This document shows positions 36,830 through 46,023 of a stretch of DNA of 64,000 nt, piece by piece. The notes below the pieces were generated by a model. It did not search any database, was not told the DNA's origin, and saw only the letters and a list, made by a program, of their open reading frames with translations. Position numbers and translations under genes: made by a program. Source of the DNA: Thiodubiliella sp900128405 (lineage in GTDB: Bacteria; Pseudomonadota; Gammaproteobacteria; PS1; Pseudothioglobaceae); contig OY821614.1 in the NCBI GenBank assembly GCA_963682085.1, positions 620,001 through 684,000 of the forward strand, in the 5' to 3' direction. Position 1 is the stretch's first letter, and each line of letters starts with the position of its first letter.

Positions 36830-37316
36830 ATGAAACAATACAAAATAAAAAGCTTAATAGTAGTGTTTTTAGGTGTTGTAATACCACTTGCAGGGAATGC
36901 AACAGCAAATGAGCGGTACGGTAAACAAAAAAGTTGTTTACCCTATTAACTACGATGATCCAGATGCTCAAATAGGTGCTTTGCGCAATGTGCAAAACCA
37001 CATTAACGCTGTTGGCAAGGAAAATCTAGATTTTAAAATCGTAATGCATGGCGACGGGCTTTCACTATTGCTTGAGCCTGATGCCTTAGAGAACACCAAA
37101 TTAAAGCGTGGCAATGCGACCAATGAACTTCAAGCAAGAATTTCTGGACTAAAAGACCAAGGCATTCAGTTTCAAGTATGTGCCAATACACTACAAGGTA
37201 AAAAAATCAGTTACGAAGACGACCTATATGATGTAGATAAGGTAGACATTGTGCCAAGTGGCGTTGCTAAGTTATCTCGTTTGCAGCAAATGGGTTACAC
37301 TTATATCAAGCCTTAG
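36830..37316 (+). pseudogene. DsrE-like protein gene with frameshift after the signal peptide
   Basis: ATG 36830, with an excellent ribosome site, encodes a signal peptide (MKQYKIKSLIVVFLGVVIPL, then AGNATA) but stops at 36947-36949. The conserved DsrE/F-like domain is in the +1 frame, from about 36909 (GTVNKKVVYPINYDDPDAQ) to 37316, ending PSGVAKLSRLQQMGYTYIKP. Deleting one base near 36917-36922 would join them into a periplasmic DsrE-family protein of about 160 residues. Such proteins occur in sulfur oxidisers and are thought to take part in sulfur transfer. The domain itself has no stops, so the frameshift is recent, a sequencing error, or the domain is made without its signal. Confidence 0.7.
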
Positions 37317-37349
37317 TTATTCAGATTAACGCTATACAATCCTATTTTT

Positions 37350-38648
37350 CTAAGCATTTGATGTAAAAATTTGCAACATACCTTTGGCTTTGTGCTGAGT
37401 TTCTTGTAGTTCTCGTTTAGCAATAGAATCAAATACAATGCCAGCACCCACTCTAAAGACTAGAGTATTGTTTTGCTGGGTAAGAGTGCGTATAAGAATA
37501 TTAAAATCCATTTTTCCATTGCTACTAATGTAGCCTAGTGATCCTGTATAGGCTTGGCGTGGCATTTTCTCTAATTCAGCAATGATTTGCATGCAGCGCA
37601 CTTTGGGGCAGCCAGTAATAGTGCCTCCCGGAAATAAAGCGCTAATTAAGTGCTTAATAGTGATGTGTGGCTTGATTTTTCCTCGAATATTGGAAACGAT
37701 ATGATGAACAAAGGGGTAACTTTCTAGTGTCATAATCTCGTTGACATGAATGGAACCATGTTCACACACCCTACCCAAGTCATTACGCCCTAAATCAAGC
37801 AACATAATGTGTTCTGCTTGCTCCTTGGGATGGTTGATTAATTGTGTTTTCAAACGATTATCGCTTTCACCTTGACCACGGGGGTGTGTGCCAGCAATTG
37901 GACGAGTCTCTACTTTGTTACCATCAACACTAAACAAGCGTTCAGGTGAAGAAGAGATAATGCTAAAGTTTTCAAACTGTGCCAAAGCAGAAAAAGGCGC
38001 TGGATTGGATTTTTTTAGCGCTTGATACACTTGTGTTGGGCTAGTATCAGCCACCAGTTTGCACTGCCATTGTCTGGATAAATTTACCTGAAACACATCC
38101 CCTGCCACAATATAGTCGCGACTACGATTAACACCATTAATAAACTTAGATTCTTGCTCCGAAACAAGCGCACCTTGAATAGGTGCAGATTGAATACCTT
38201 GCAATTGCGAAATATCTGATAGTGTTTGGTCTATTCGCTGCTGATTGTCAAATTGATCTAGTAAATAAGTCTGTTGCTGATGGTGATCAACAACAATCGC
38301 AGTAGGAATCCTAACGGCAATTGCTACAGGCTGATCACCCAGCAACAAGTCTTTCTTTAGTATCGGCTCAATTTGCCCAACCAATTCATACGATAAATAC
38401 ACAAACCAGCCACCAGTAAAAGGTAAATCACTTTCTACAAAAGGTGTATCAGCCTTTGACTCTAGTTTATTCAGAAAATCAAAATCCTCCAAGTTGTTCA
38501 AAACTATTTGCTCAATAGGGTGAGCAAATAGAATAGAATACCGATTATTTTGATTGTGAATGACGCTTTCCAATAAAAAAGGATAGCGTTGAGCATTCAA
38601 ATGACACAAGGCATCTAGTGCCACCTCAGGAATTAACAGAGGCTTCAC
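37350..38648 (-). CDS. pabB: Chorismate-binding synthase component I (PabB-like)
   Basis: This 432-residue cytoplasmic enzyme converts chorismate, with ammonia from a glutaminase partner, into aminodeoxychorismate for folate. Matching segments are DVFQVNLSRQW, NPAPFSA, SSSPERL, DLGRNDLGRV, FPGGTITGCPKVR and GAGIVFDS. The motif at 250-254 is PIAGT. E. coli PabB has Lys in place of that Ala, while Ala is typical of anthranilate synthase TrpE, and an LLES motif at 25-28 also occurs in TrpE. Length and the QVNLSR and NPAPFSA segments favour PabB; TrpE is the alternative. It is last in a minus-strand run after pal (18 bp gap), an unusual place for a folate gene. Confidence 0.8.
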   Translation of the reverse strand: MKPLLIPEVALDALCHLNAQRYPFLLESVIHNQNNRYSILFAHPIEQIVLNNLEDFDFLNKLESKADTPFVESDLPFTGGWFVYLSYELVGQIEPILKKDLLLGDQPVAIAVRIPTAIVVDHHQQQTYLLDQFDNQQRIDQTLSDISQLQGIQSAPIQGALVSEQESKFINGVNRSRDYIVAGDVFQVNLSRQWQCKLVADTSPTQVYQALKKSNPAPFSALAQFENFSIISSSPERLFSVDGNKVETRPIAGTHPRGQGESDNRLKTQLINHPKEQAEHIMLLDLGRNDLGRVCEHGSIHVNEIMTLESYPFVHHIVSNIRGKIKPHITIKHLISALFPGGTITGCPKVRCMQIIAELEKMPRQAYTGSLGYISSNGKMDFNILIRTLTQQNNTLVFRVGAGIVFDSIAKRELQETQHKAKGMLQIFTSNA

Positions 38649-38666
38649 TACTGAGTGTTTTTGGTG

Positions 38667-39233
38667 TTACTGATAAACAAACTCAACGCGACGATTTTTT
38701 TGCCAGCCGGCTTCGTTATCCATCTCGCTTTGTGGGTTTTCCTCACCATAACTAACAACTTCAATTCTTTTACCAATATCTCCGCTAACGCTGATTGCTT
38801 TTTTAACATTCAAGGCGCGATTTTCCCCTAAAGCTAAGTTATACTCACGTGTGCCACGAGCATCTGCATGCCCTTCTAAGCGCAATCTAACAGTTGGATT
38901 ATCTTGCATAAATTGAATATGTTTAGCCACCTCTTGGGAGCCTTTATCACTAACTTTAGTGCCATCATAAGAAAAATATAAGCTAAAGTTGGCACCACTC
39001 GCTTCCAACTCTTTTACCGCTTTTTTTCTACTTTCTTCTGGCATAACTTCTAGTTTTGAAAACAGGCTGTCTAACTCGTTCCATTCAAAACTTGCCTGCT
39101 CCCCAACAACGGGACCAACCTCGTTTTGCCCTATATCTTCAACAATAACTTTGTCTTTATTTGATTTAAATCTATCTAGCATTGAGCAAGCACTCAAGAC
39201 AGTAACCAACGGTAAAATAACCAATATTTTCAT
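38667..39233 (-). CDS. pal: Peptidoglycan-associated lipoprotein Pal
   Basis: This 188-residue outer-membrane lipoprotein is the anchor of the Tol-Pal system. The signal peptide ends in lipobox LSAC with acylated Cys16. An Asn/Asp/Glu-rich linker follows. The C-terminal OmpA-like domain binds peptidoglycan, with RLRLEGHADARGTREYNLAL at about 117-136 and the typical ending KNRRVEFVYQ. It lies 14 bp after tolB. tolQRA are not adjacent. Confidence 0.95.
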   Translation of the reverse strand: MKILVILPLVTVLSACSMLDRFKSNKDKVIVEDIGQNEVGPVVGEQASFEWNELDSLFSKLEVMPEESRKKAVKELEASGANFSLYFSYDGTKVSDKGSQEVAKHIQFMQDNPTVRLRLEGHADARGTREYNLALGENRALNVKKAISVSGDIGKRIEVVSYGEENPQSEMDNEAGWQKNRRVEFVYQ

Positions 39234-39247
39234 TTTTTTCTCCTATT

Positions 39248-40540
39248 TTATTTTTCTAAATGAGTCGACCAATTCGGCTCTCTTACTTCCACATCGTGTG
39301 AGGATAATTCATACGAGCGACTACCCTTTACAGATATAACAGACAACATACCTTTTTTCTTACGATTACTAGAAAAAATAATCATATCTCCATTTGGCGA
39401 AAAATGTGGCGATTCGTCTAACAATCCATTACTCATCACACTTAACTCTTGAGTTTCAATATTTAACATAGCAATACGGTAATCGCTATCTACCCGATGC
39501 ACTAGGGCTAAATAGTTACCATCAGGGGAAAACGCCGCCTTAGCATTATAACTTCCTGTGTAGCTAACACGCCTAATGTCTCCACTTTTTAAATTTTTAA
39601 TATACACCTGCACCTGACCAGAACGGTCAGAAGTGAATACAATATTTTTACCATCAGGGGAGTAACTAGCTTCTGTGTCAATACCTTTATACTTTGTCCA
39701 TCGAGTAAAGCGTTTATTTTCTAAGTTATAAGCGTAAATGTCTTTATTGCCGTTCATTGACATAGTCATTAATATTTTTTTACCATTTGGATGCCAACTT
39801 GGTGAAGAGGCAATACCGTCAAAATGTGGCAATCTTTCAATTTTTTTACGCATAAATGGATACCAAATAAATACTTCTGAGCGTCCATTTTGAAAGGAGA
39901 CATAAGCAATTTTCTTATCTTTATACGCTCGATCTGGAGACCAAACTGGGGAAAGAATTGGTGCATTCTGTTCAATGCGACTTTTGGAATTCATGGCATC
40001 TGCATCAGAGATATTAAGCCGGTAGACTCTTTCACCCTCTGCATCTTCTGACACTGTAATATAAGTGAGTAGCGTGTTAAATGAGCCGTTTTCACCTAAT
40101 AATGCTTCATAAATATGGTCGCTAATTTGATGTGCCACCTTTCTAAATCCATTAACAGAAACACGGGTCGTGCGATTAAATAACTTAGTGTTACTATAAA
40201 CATCAAACAAGCTAATGGTAAGCTTGTAAGTTTCATTACTTTCTTTCTCAATACTACCAATAACGAGTGCTTCTATATTTTGTTCTTTCCAGTGCTGTGG
40301 GTTAATTTTATTCACTATAGTATCAGGAATAAGCACATTAAATCGTCCTGAGCGTGTCAAATTATCATAAATAATTTTTGAAATATCTTTACCTTGTGTG
40401 CCTTTTCCAATCAGTTTAAATTTACTAACAGCAATCGGAAAGGCATTTTCGTTCTTCTTTACCACCGTTACTTCTAATGCGCCATGGGTGATACCAACAC
40501 TAAGTATTAAGCACAACATTATCCATTGTTTAATTTTCAT
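39248..40540 (-). CDS. tolB: Tol-Pal system periplasmic protein TolB
   Basis: This 430-residue protein has a signal peptide (about 20 residues, ending THG|A). An N-terminal domain follows (FKLIGKGTQGKDISKIIYDN) and then a six-bladed beta-propeller marked by repeated SPDG/SPNG motifs (for example ASYSPDGKNIVFTSDRSG). It binds Pal and participates in outer-membrane constriction at division. Its ATG overlaps the iscX stop by 4 bp. Confidence 0.95.
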   Translation of the reverse strand: MKIKQWIMLCLILSVGITHGALEVTVVKKNENAFPIAVSKFKLIGKGTQGKDISKIIYDNLTRSGRFNVLIPDTIVNKINPQHWKEQNIEALVIGSIEKESNETYKLTISLFDVYSNTKLFNRTTRVSVNGFRKVAHQISDHIYEALLGENGSFNTLLTYITVSEDAEGERVYRLNISDADAMNSKSRIEQNAPILSPVWSPDRAYKDKKIAYVSFQNGRSEVFIWYPFMRKKIERLPHFDGIASSPSWHPNGKKILMTMSMNGNKDIYAYNLENKRFTRWTKYKGIDTEASYSPDGKNIVFTSDRSGQVQVYIKNLKSGDIRRVSYTGSYNAKAAFSPDGNYLALVHRVDSDYRIAMLNIETQELSVMSNGLLDESPHFSPNGDMIIFSSNRKKKGMLSVISVKGSRSYELSSHDVEVREPNWSTHLEK

Positions 40541-40731
40541 TTTCTCTCTTCAATCCAGTTCATTTGAATTGCCTCTAAAATTTTTTCGCCCGATTTGTCT
40601 TCTTTATCGTTAAACTCTGCCAAATTAATCACCATTTTCCTAAGATCAACAAAGCTGACAAAGGTAGGGTCAAAATCAGGATGCGCCTCATCAAGCGCAA
40701 TAGCAACATCTAAAGATTCAGTCCAAAGCAT
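40537..40731 (-). CDS. iscX: Iron-sulfur assembly regulator IscX
   Basis: This 64-residue protein matches E. coli IscX throughout: W-T-E/D-S near the start, ALDEAHPDFDP and the ending EKILEAIQMNWIEE. IscX binds the cysteine desulfurase IscS and modulates cluster assembly. It normally ends the isc operon; here it overlaps tolB by 4 bp and no other isc gene is in the window. Confidence 0.92.
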   Translation of the reverse strand: MLWTESLDVAIALDEAHPDFDPTFVSFVDLRKMVINLAEFNDKEDKSGEKILEAIQMNWIEERK

Positions 40732-40774
40732 AATTATAAAATATCTCTCGCCAATAAAAGTGTCAATTTTAAAC

Positions 40775-42925
40775 CTATCTGAGTGTTAAATTAGTATTTT
40801 TTTTACGACTGTTATTCCGTATCACTGAATGCACAAATTCTAAGCTTTTAATGGCATATATTACCTCATCTAACTTAGTAATACTTGGCACACTAATCAC
40901 TAGATTCAGCCCTTTCATAGTATAGTCTCGCTCTTCTAATTCTATATTCTCAATATTCACATTAATTTTAGCAATGGCATTAGCAATTGAAGCCAACATA
41001 CCTCGGCGATTTTCAATTTTCACATGGATTTCTACTTCAAATTCTTCACCTTCATCCACTTGCCAATTTACTTCCATCCACTGCTCACCTTTTTGTTTGG
41101 CGCGTATCAAGTTGCCACAATCAAATCGATGTAACACCATGCCCTTGCTGTTGGTTAGCACACCAGCTGCCCTGTCGCCAGGGATTGGATAACAACAGCG
41201 TGAAAAATTAATTGGATTGCCTTTTGTGCCTTTAATATTAATGCGATTGGCTGAAATATTACCTTCTTTTTCATTTAATTTATTAAGCACAAAAGAGATT
41301 AAAATCTCAGATAAAGCAATTTTAATATAAAGATCTGCCTTGGAATCACATTTCAAATCTAGCAAGCAATCTTGCCACTTTTCTTCACTAATCAGCACCC
41401 CGTCTCCTAGATATTCCAAGGCATTGGTTAATAAATACTCCCCCAGTTGTATTAATTCAGGAACTGACTCTTCTTTGAGTTTAGACTTAATTGAAGTTTT
41501 TGCTTTTGCTGTTACTACAATTTTTAACCAAGATGGCTGTGGCTTAGCATTTTCATCGGTCATAATTTCAATCGTTTGACCTGTTTTTAACTCCTTGGAA
41601 AGCGATGCACTTACTTGATCTACCTTAGCCCTAAGAGTGTGATTACCAACTTTGGTGTGTATGCTGTAAGCAAAATCTAATACCGTAGATTTATAAGGCA
41701 ATTGAATAATTTCACCTTTGGGTGTGAATACAAATATCTCTGATGGAAATAAATCAATTTTAGTTTCTTCTAAAAATTCAATTGAGGTGCCTGAATTTTC
41801 TTGAATATCTAATAAAGACCCAATCCAGTTATTCGCTAATTCTGAAGAATTAGCACTTTTGCTTTTATAATACCAATGTGCTGCAATGCCGTATTCGGAG
41901 ATAAAATCCATATCTTCTGAACGAATTTGCACTTCAATAAAAATTTTACTCGGGCCAAATAAGACAGTATGTAATGATTGATAGCCATTAACTTTCGGTA
42001 AAGCAATATAATCTTTAAACTTGCCCGGTACAGGCTTATATAAGTTATGAATAATGCCCAACGCTTGATAACATCTGGATACATCTTTGACAATCACTCT
42101 GAAGGCATACATATCAAGCACTTCTGAAAACTTTAAATGCTTGTTCGTCATTTTTTTGTAGATACTATAAGTTGCTTTTTTACGCCCACTAATTTTTACT
42201 TCACTCAACGCCTCTTGTGCTAAACGATGTTTAATCTCACCTTGAATTTGAATAATGATTTCTTTTAAGTTGCCATAGCGCTTATTAATTTGATGTGCCA
42301 ATACCTTATGGCGATAAGGGTAAATAAACTTAAAGCACAATTCTTCCAATTCAGATCTAATATTATTCAAACCAAGGCGGCGAGCAATTGGTGCATGAAT
42401 TTCAGCCGTTTCCTTGGCGATACGCAACTGCTTTTGGCGATTAACAGCCCCTAATGTGCGCATATTGTGCAATCTATCTGCCAATTTAATCATCATCACG
42501 CGCATATCACTACTCATTGCTAAAAACAATTTTCTAAAATTTTGTGCTTGTTGCTCAATATTTGAATGAAATTCTAACCCCGTTAACTTGGAAACACCTT
42601 GCACAATATGCGCCACCTCTTTGCCAAATTCTTCAACAATATTTTCTTGCGTTAATGTCGTGTCTTCAATGCAATCATGCAACAATGCCGCAATAATACA
42701 ATAGCAATCTAGTTTGAGTTCAGCTAAAATCATAGCCACATTAATTGGATGAAATACATAGGCCTCACCTGAATTACGATATTGCCCATCATGTGCTGTT
42801 GCAGCAATTATATACGCCTTGTAAACATTCTCAATCTCTGCTTTTGACATATAAACATTTAATACCTCACACAAATCGCTTATTAAAATTCTTTTTTCAG
42901 GTAAATTTATTTGAGTCCCTTGCAT
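40775..42925 (-). CDS. spoT: Bifunctional (p)ppGpp hydrolase/synthetase SpoT
   Basis: The protein is about 716 residues. It makes and degrades the alarmone ppGpp. The N-terminal HD hydrolase domain has LLHDCIEDT and KLADRLHNMRTL. The synthetase domain has GRKKATYSIYKKM and KFKDYIALPKVNGYQSLHT; the FKD form is that of bifunctional SpoT, not RelA. TGS (VFTPKGEIIQLP) and a C-terminal ACT domain follow. The frame extends to a TTG at 42967, but ATG 42925 (MQGTQINLPEKR) fits better. It is first in the run spoT-iscX-tolB-pal-pabB. Confidence 0.93.
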   Translation of the reverse strand: MQGTQINLPEKRILISDLCEVLNVYMSKAEIENVYKAYIIAATAHDGQYRNSGEAYVFHPINVAMILAELKLDCYCIIAALLHDCIEDTTLTQENIVEEFGKEVAHIVQGVSKLTGLEFHSNIEQQAQNFRKLFLAMSSDMRVMMIKLADRLHNMRTLGAVNRQKQLRIAKETAEIHAPIARRLGLNNIRSELEELCFKFIYPYRHKVLAHQINKRYGNLKEIIIQIQGEIKHRLAQEALSEVKISGRKKATYSIYKKMTNKHLKFSEVLDMYAFRVIVKDVSRCYQALGIIHNLYKPVPGKFKDYIALPKVNGYQSLHTVLFGPSKIFIEVQIRSEDMDFISEYGIAAHWYYKSKSANSSELANNWIGSLLDIQENSGTSIEFLEETKIDLFPSEIFVFTPKGEIIQLPYKSTVLDFAYSIHTKVGNHTLRAKVDQVSASLSKELKTGQTIEIMTDENAKPQPSWLKIVVTAKAKTSIKSKLKEESVPELIQLGEYLLTNALEYLGDGVLISEEKWQDCLLDLKCDSKADLYIKIALSEILISFVLNKLNEKEGNISANRINIKGTKGNPINFSRCCYPIPGDRAAGVLTNSKGMVLHRFDCGNLIRAKQKGEQWMEVNWQVDEGEEFEVEIHVKIENRRGMLASIANAIAKINVNIENIELEERDYTMKGLNLVISVPSITKLDEVIYAIKSLEFVHSVIRNNSRKKNTNLTLR

Positions 42926-43017
42926 AATAGTTAGTAAAAATGATAAATCTTTGCCATTATAATACAAACGCCTCAGTATAATGCCTTCACATATTTGTAA
43001 ATATTAACTTTAACATA

Positions 43018-43794
43018 ATGAAAAATACAGTTAGGCTCATTGCCACACTTTTATTCTTAGCTTTTTTTCTCAACGGTTGCCTTCAGGATGACGACAACAA
43101 AAGAGAGTCCATTACTAAAGGTTGGTCACCTAAAACTTTTTTCAATCAAGCCAAAGAAGAGGCCTCCTTTAGGTCAACAACAAAAGCCATTGAACTTTAT
43201 GAGCAACTGCAAGCCGCCTACCCCGGTTCAAAATATGCATTACAATCTAAATTAGAAGTTGCCTATGCACTGTATAAAGACGAAGACTATGATGAAGCAA
43301 TTTTGCGCTTAAATGACTATATTAAACTATACCCTGAACACTTTTCAACACCGTATGCTTATTACTTGCGTGGCATCATATCAGAAGACAAATCACACTC
43401 TATCTTAGACGGCTATTTGACTGACAATGCTCAGCGTGATATCGACTCTGTCCGTGATGCCTTTAATTACTATATGGCATTAATTAATACATTTCCCAAG
43501 TCAAAATATACCAAAGAAGTCAAAACACGCTTAGTCGTATTGAGAAATATTTTTGCCAGACACGAGTTGTTTGTGGCAATTTATTACACCGAAAGAAAAG
43601 CCAATATCGCTGCCATCAATCGCTCCAAAATTATCATTGAAAAATACCCGAATACGCCGTCAGTGCCTGCAGCATTACATTTAATGGCACATAATTACGA
43701 CCTTATATATATGAAAATACTGGCAAAAGATGCACGCCGTGTATTGAAAAAAAGTTACCCAGCTTATCGTCCACACTATAGTTTAAAGAACTAA
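43018..43794 (+). CDS. bamD: Outer-membrane assembly lipoprotein BamD
   Basis: This 258-residue lipoprotein has a signal peptide with lipobox LNGC (Cys21) and TPR-type repeats: AIELYEQLQAAYPGSKYALQ, then DEAILRLNDYIKLYPEH and the family signature TPYAYYLRG. It belongs to the Bam complex that folds outer-membrane beta-barrels. It is divergent from spoT, with about 90 bp between the starts. Confidence 0.93.
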   Translation: MKNTVRLIATLLFLAFFLNGCLQDDDNKRESITKGWSPKTFFNQAKEEASFRSTTKAIELYEQLQAAYPGSKYALQSKLEVAYALYKDEDYDEAILRLNDYIKLYPEHFSTPYAYYLRGIISEDKSHSILDGYLTDNAQRDIDSVRDAFNYYMALINTFPKSKYTKEVKTRLVVLRNIFARHELFVAIYYTERKANIAAINRSKIIIEKYPNTPSVPAALHLMAHNYDLIYMKILAKDARRVLKKSYPAYRPHYSLKN

Positions 43795-43816
43795 TATTAA
43801 GAGTTTTGCATAATTT

Positions 43817-44977
43817 ATGAACAAACAAGAGCGTCTTTTTGCACTTAAAATTTCCTCAATTATGGCAACTCGACTGTTTGGGTTGTTTATGATATTTCCT
43901 GTGTTTTCAGTTTATGCTGCACAATATGAAAACACCACGCCCTACTTAATCGGTCTGGCCATTGGCATTTATGGCTTAACTCAAGCACTATTACAAATTC
44001 CATTTGGCTATTTATCTGATCAGTTTGGACGCAAACCATTGCTAATTATTGGTTTAATTTTTTTCTTTATCGGCAGCGTGGTGGCAGCCAATTCCACCGA
44101 TATTGTTCATGTGGTTGTTGGCAGAGCCTTACAAGGTAGTGGTGCGATTTCTGCAGTATTGATGGCTTTTTTAGCCGATTTTGTTTCCGAAGATCAGCGT
44201 TCTAAAGCCAATGCTTTTGTTGGTATGCAAATTGGTGTAGCATTTATGCTTTCCTTGTTAATTGGCCCAATGATTACAGTAAATTTAGGTATTTCTGGAC
44301 TTTTTTGGGTTATTTCTGGCTTATCTGTAGTAGCATTAGCAATTGTTATCACCCTGCCGTATGTCAAGCCACACGCACAATACACACTATCATTGACAAG
44401 CATCAAACAAGTTCTAACTGCTAAATTACTTAAACTGGATTTTAGTGTCTTCACTTTACACTTGATTTTAACCTGTATTTTTATCGTTATGCCATTGCTA
44501 CTGGTTAAAAACAATATTGTTGCTACGGATTTAAAGGACAATTGGAGTGTTTATTTGCCAGTAATGTTACTGGCTTTTGTGGGGATGCTACCTATTATCA
44601 TTTTGGCCGAAAAATTTCATAAACACAAAATTATGATAATCGTTGCAATTATTATTATGATTACCAGTCAAATTTTGTTTTACCAAGTGCCCCTTACTTA
44701 CACCACATTGCTTATTTTACTAACCCTATTTTTCATTGCTTTTAATGCAATGGAAGCAATGCTACCATCGCTTATTGCCAGAACTGCAACCAGTGATAAA
44801 CGCGGTTTAGCAATGGGTATGTATTCCACCTCGCAATTTCTAGGTGCATTTGTTGGTGGTGTATTTGGTGGATGGATTTACAACATTTATAATTTAAATA
44901 GTGTATTCTTATTCACTACATTTATGTCAATAATTTGGTTGGGCGTGATGCTCACTATAAAACAACAAAAATTTTAA
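43817..44977 (+). CDS. Major facilitator superfamily transporter, YajR-like
   Basis: This 386-residue inner-membrane protein has about 12 hydrophobic segments and the MFS loop motif GYLSDQFGRKPLL between helices 2 and 3. It resembles the E. coli YajR group but lacks its extra C-terminal domain of about 65 residues. It is probably a drug or metabolite exporter; the substrate is unknown. It lies 22 bp after bamD and 12 bp before ssb on the same strand, a possible three-gene transcript. Confidence 0.88.
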   Translation: MNKQERLFALKISSIMATRLFGLFMIFPVFSVYAAQYENTTPYLIGLAIGIYGLTQALLQIPFGYLSDQFGRKPLLIIGLIFFFIGSVVAANSTDIVHVVVGRALQGSGAISAVLMAFLADFVSEDQRSKANAFVGMQIGVAFMLSLLIGPMITVNLGISGLFWVISGLSVVALAIVITLPYVKPHAQYTLSLTSIKQVLTAKLLKLDFSVFTLHLILTCIFIVMPLLLVKNNIVATDLKDNWSVYLPVMLLAFVGMLPIIILAEKFHKHKIMIIVAIIIMITSQILFYQVPLTYTTLLILLTLFFIAFNAMEAMLPSLIARTATSDKRGLAMGMYSTSQFLGAFVGGVFGGWIYNIYNLNSVFLFTTFMSIIWLGVMLTIKQQKF

Positions 44978-44989
44978 AAGGAGAAAAAA

Positions 44990-45472
44990 ATGGCGGGTAT
45001 TAATAAAGTAATTTTAGTCGGTAATTTGGGACAAGATGTGGAGTTAAAATACACGAGCAGTGGAGATGCAATAGCAAATATTTCCATTGCCACTTCTGAA
45101 TCTTGGACTGATAAAAATACAGGACAAAGACAAGAAAAAACTGAATGGCATAGAGTGGTCTTATTTAGAAAAACTGCAGAATTTGCTAATCAATATTTAC
45201 GCAAAGGTTCTAAAATCTATGTTGAAGGCAAACTTCAAACCCGTAAATGGCAAGACCAATCAGGAACTGACCGTTACTCTACTGAGGTTGTTGTATCAGG
45301 CTTTAATGGCACTTTACAAACGTTAGACCGCCGTGATAATGCGGATGCACCAGCACCACAACAAGCAGCTGCCCCTACCCAACAGCAAACTGCACCAGCA
45401 TCTCAACCGCCTGCTGCCGACCCCATTACCCCAGTTGATAACGCTGGATTTGATGACGATATTCCATTCTAG
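44990..45472 (+). CDS. ssb: Single-stranded DNA-binding protein
   Basis: This 160-residue protein has an OB-fold domain at 1-110 (INKVILVGNLGQDVELKYTS; TEWHRVVLF), then a Pro/Gln/Ala-rich flexible tail and the acidic tip DDDIPF that recruits replication and repair partners. A strong AAGGAG site precedes the ATG. It is followed by a clear terminator. Confidence 0.97.
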   Translation: MAGINKVILVGNLGQDVELKYTSSGDAIANISIATSESWTDKNTGQRQEKTEWHRVVLFRKTAEFANQYLRKGSKIYVEGKLQTRKWQDQSGTDRYSTEVVVSGFNGTLQTLDRRDNADAPAPQQAAAPTQQQTAPASQPPAADPITPVDNAGFDDDIPF

Positions 45473-45491
45473 TTCACTTGTCAATAATTAA

Positions 45492-45522
45492 AAAAAAGCC
45501 CGTAAAATCGGGCTTTTTTTTG
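45492..45522 (+). terminator. Rho-independent terminator of ssb
   Basis: AAGCCCG/CGGGCTT hairpin with a 5-6 base loop and a run of eight T, 20 bp after the ssb stop. The A run before it lets it also serve the minus-strand HIT gene. Confidence 0.9.
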
Positions 45523-45545
45523 TTTTTAAGAACAATGTGAAAAAC

Positions 45546-45935
45546 CTATTTATTGTCCCAATAATTAGCCTTGTCTCTTAATATCCAACGCACACCACCC
45601 TTCGGATTTTCAACATCACCTTTGTATCTTGGAATAATATGCACATGCAAATGCATTACACTCTGCCCTGCCATCAACCCATTGTTAATACCGATATTGT
45701 AAGCATCAGGCGAAAATTCCTTATCCAAAACCTTTTTAGCCGCTTGCACTGCCTTACCAATCGCCAATATTTCATCTTCAGTGGCTTCAAAATAAGTGGC
45801 AAAATGTCTTTTAGGGATAACCAGTGTATGCCCCGGTGATGCAGGATAATTATCAATAAAAGTAATGGTTTGCTCACATTCACCAATAATGCGTTCCTCA
45901 TTTTTCAACTTACAAAAAATACAATCGTTACTCAT
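45546..45935 (-). CDS. HIT-family nucleotide hydrolase
   Basis: This 129-residue cytoplasmic protein has the histidine triad HLHVHIIPR (His95, His97, His99), which hydrolyses nucleoside phosphoramidates and similar compounds. Cys5, Cys8 and His44 form a likely zinc site typical of Hint-like bacterial members. It has no operon partner: ssb converges on its 3' side and the sulfur-globule-like gene lies upstream beyond a terminator. Confidence 0.92.
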   Translation of the reverse strand: MSNDCIFCKLKNEERIIGECEQTITFIDNYPASPGHTLVIPKRHFATYFEATEDEILAIGKAVQAAKKVLDKEFSPDAYNIGINNGLMAGQSVMHLHVHIIPRYKGDVENPKGGVRWILRDKANYWDNK

Positions 45936-45975
45936 AATATCCGTCCAAAAGTTTAAAAAATCGTTATTTTACCCA

Positions 45976-46004
45976 TAAAAAAGCCAGTTAAAAACTGGCT
46001 TTTA
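45976..46004 (-). terminator. Terminator of the sulfur-globule-like gene
   Basis: The AAGCCAGTT/AACTGGCTT hairpin is followed on the minus strand by six T, 20 bp after the stop of the 112-residue gene. Confidence 0.85.
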
Positions 46005-46023
46005 GTAAACTAAGAGGTCGTTG

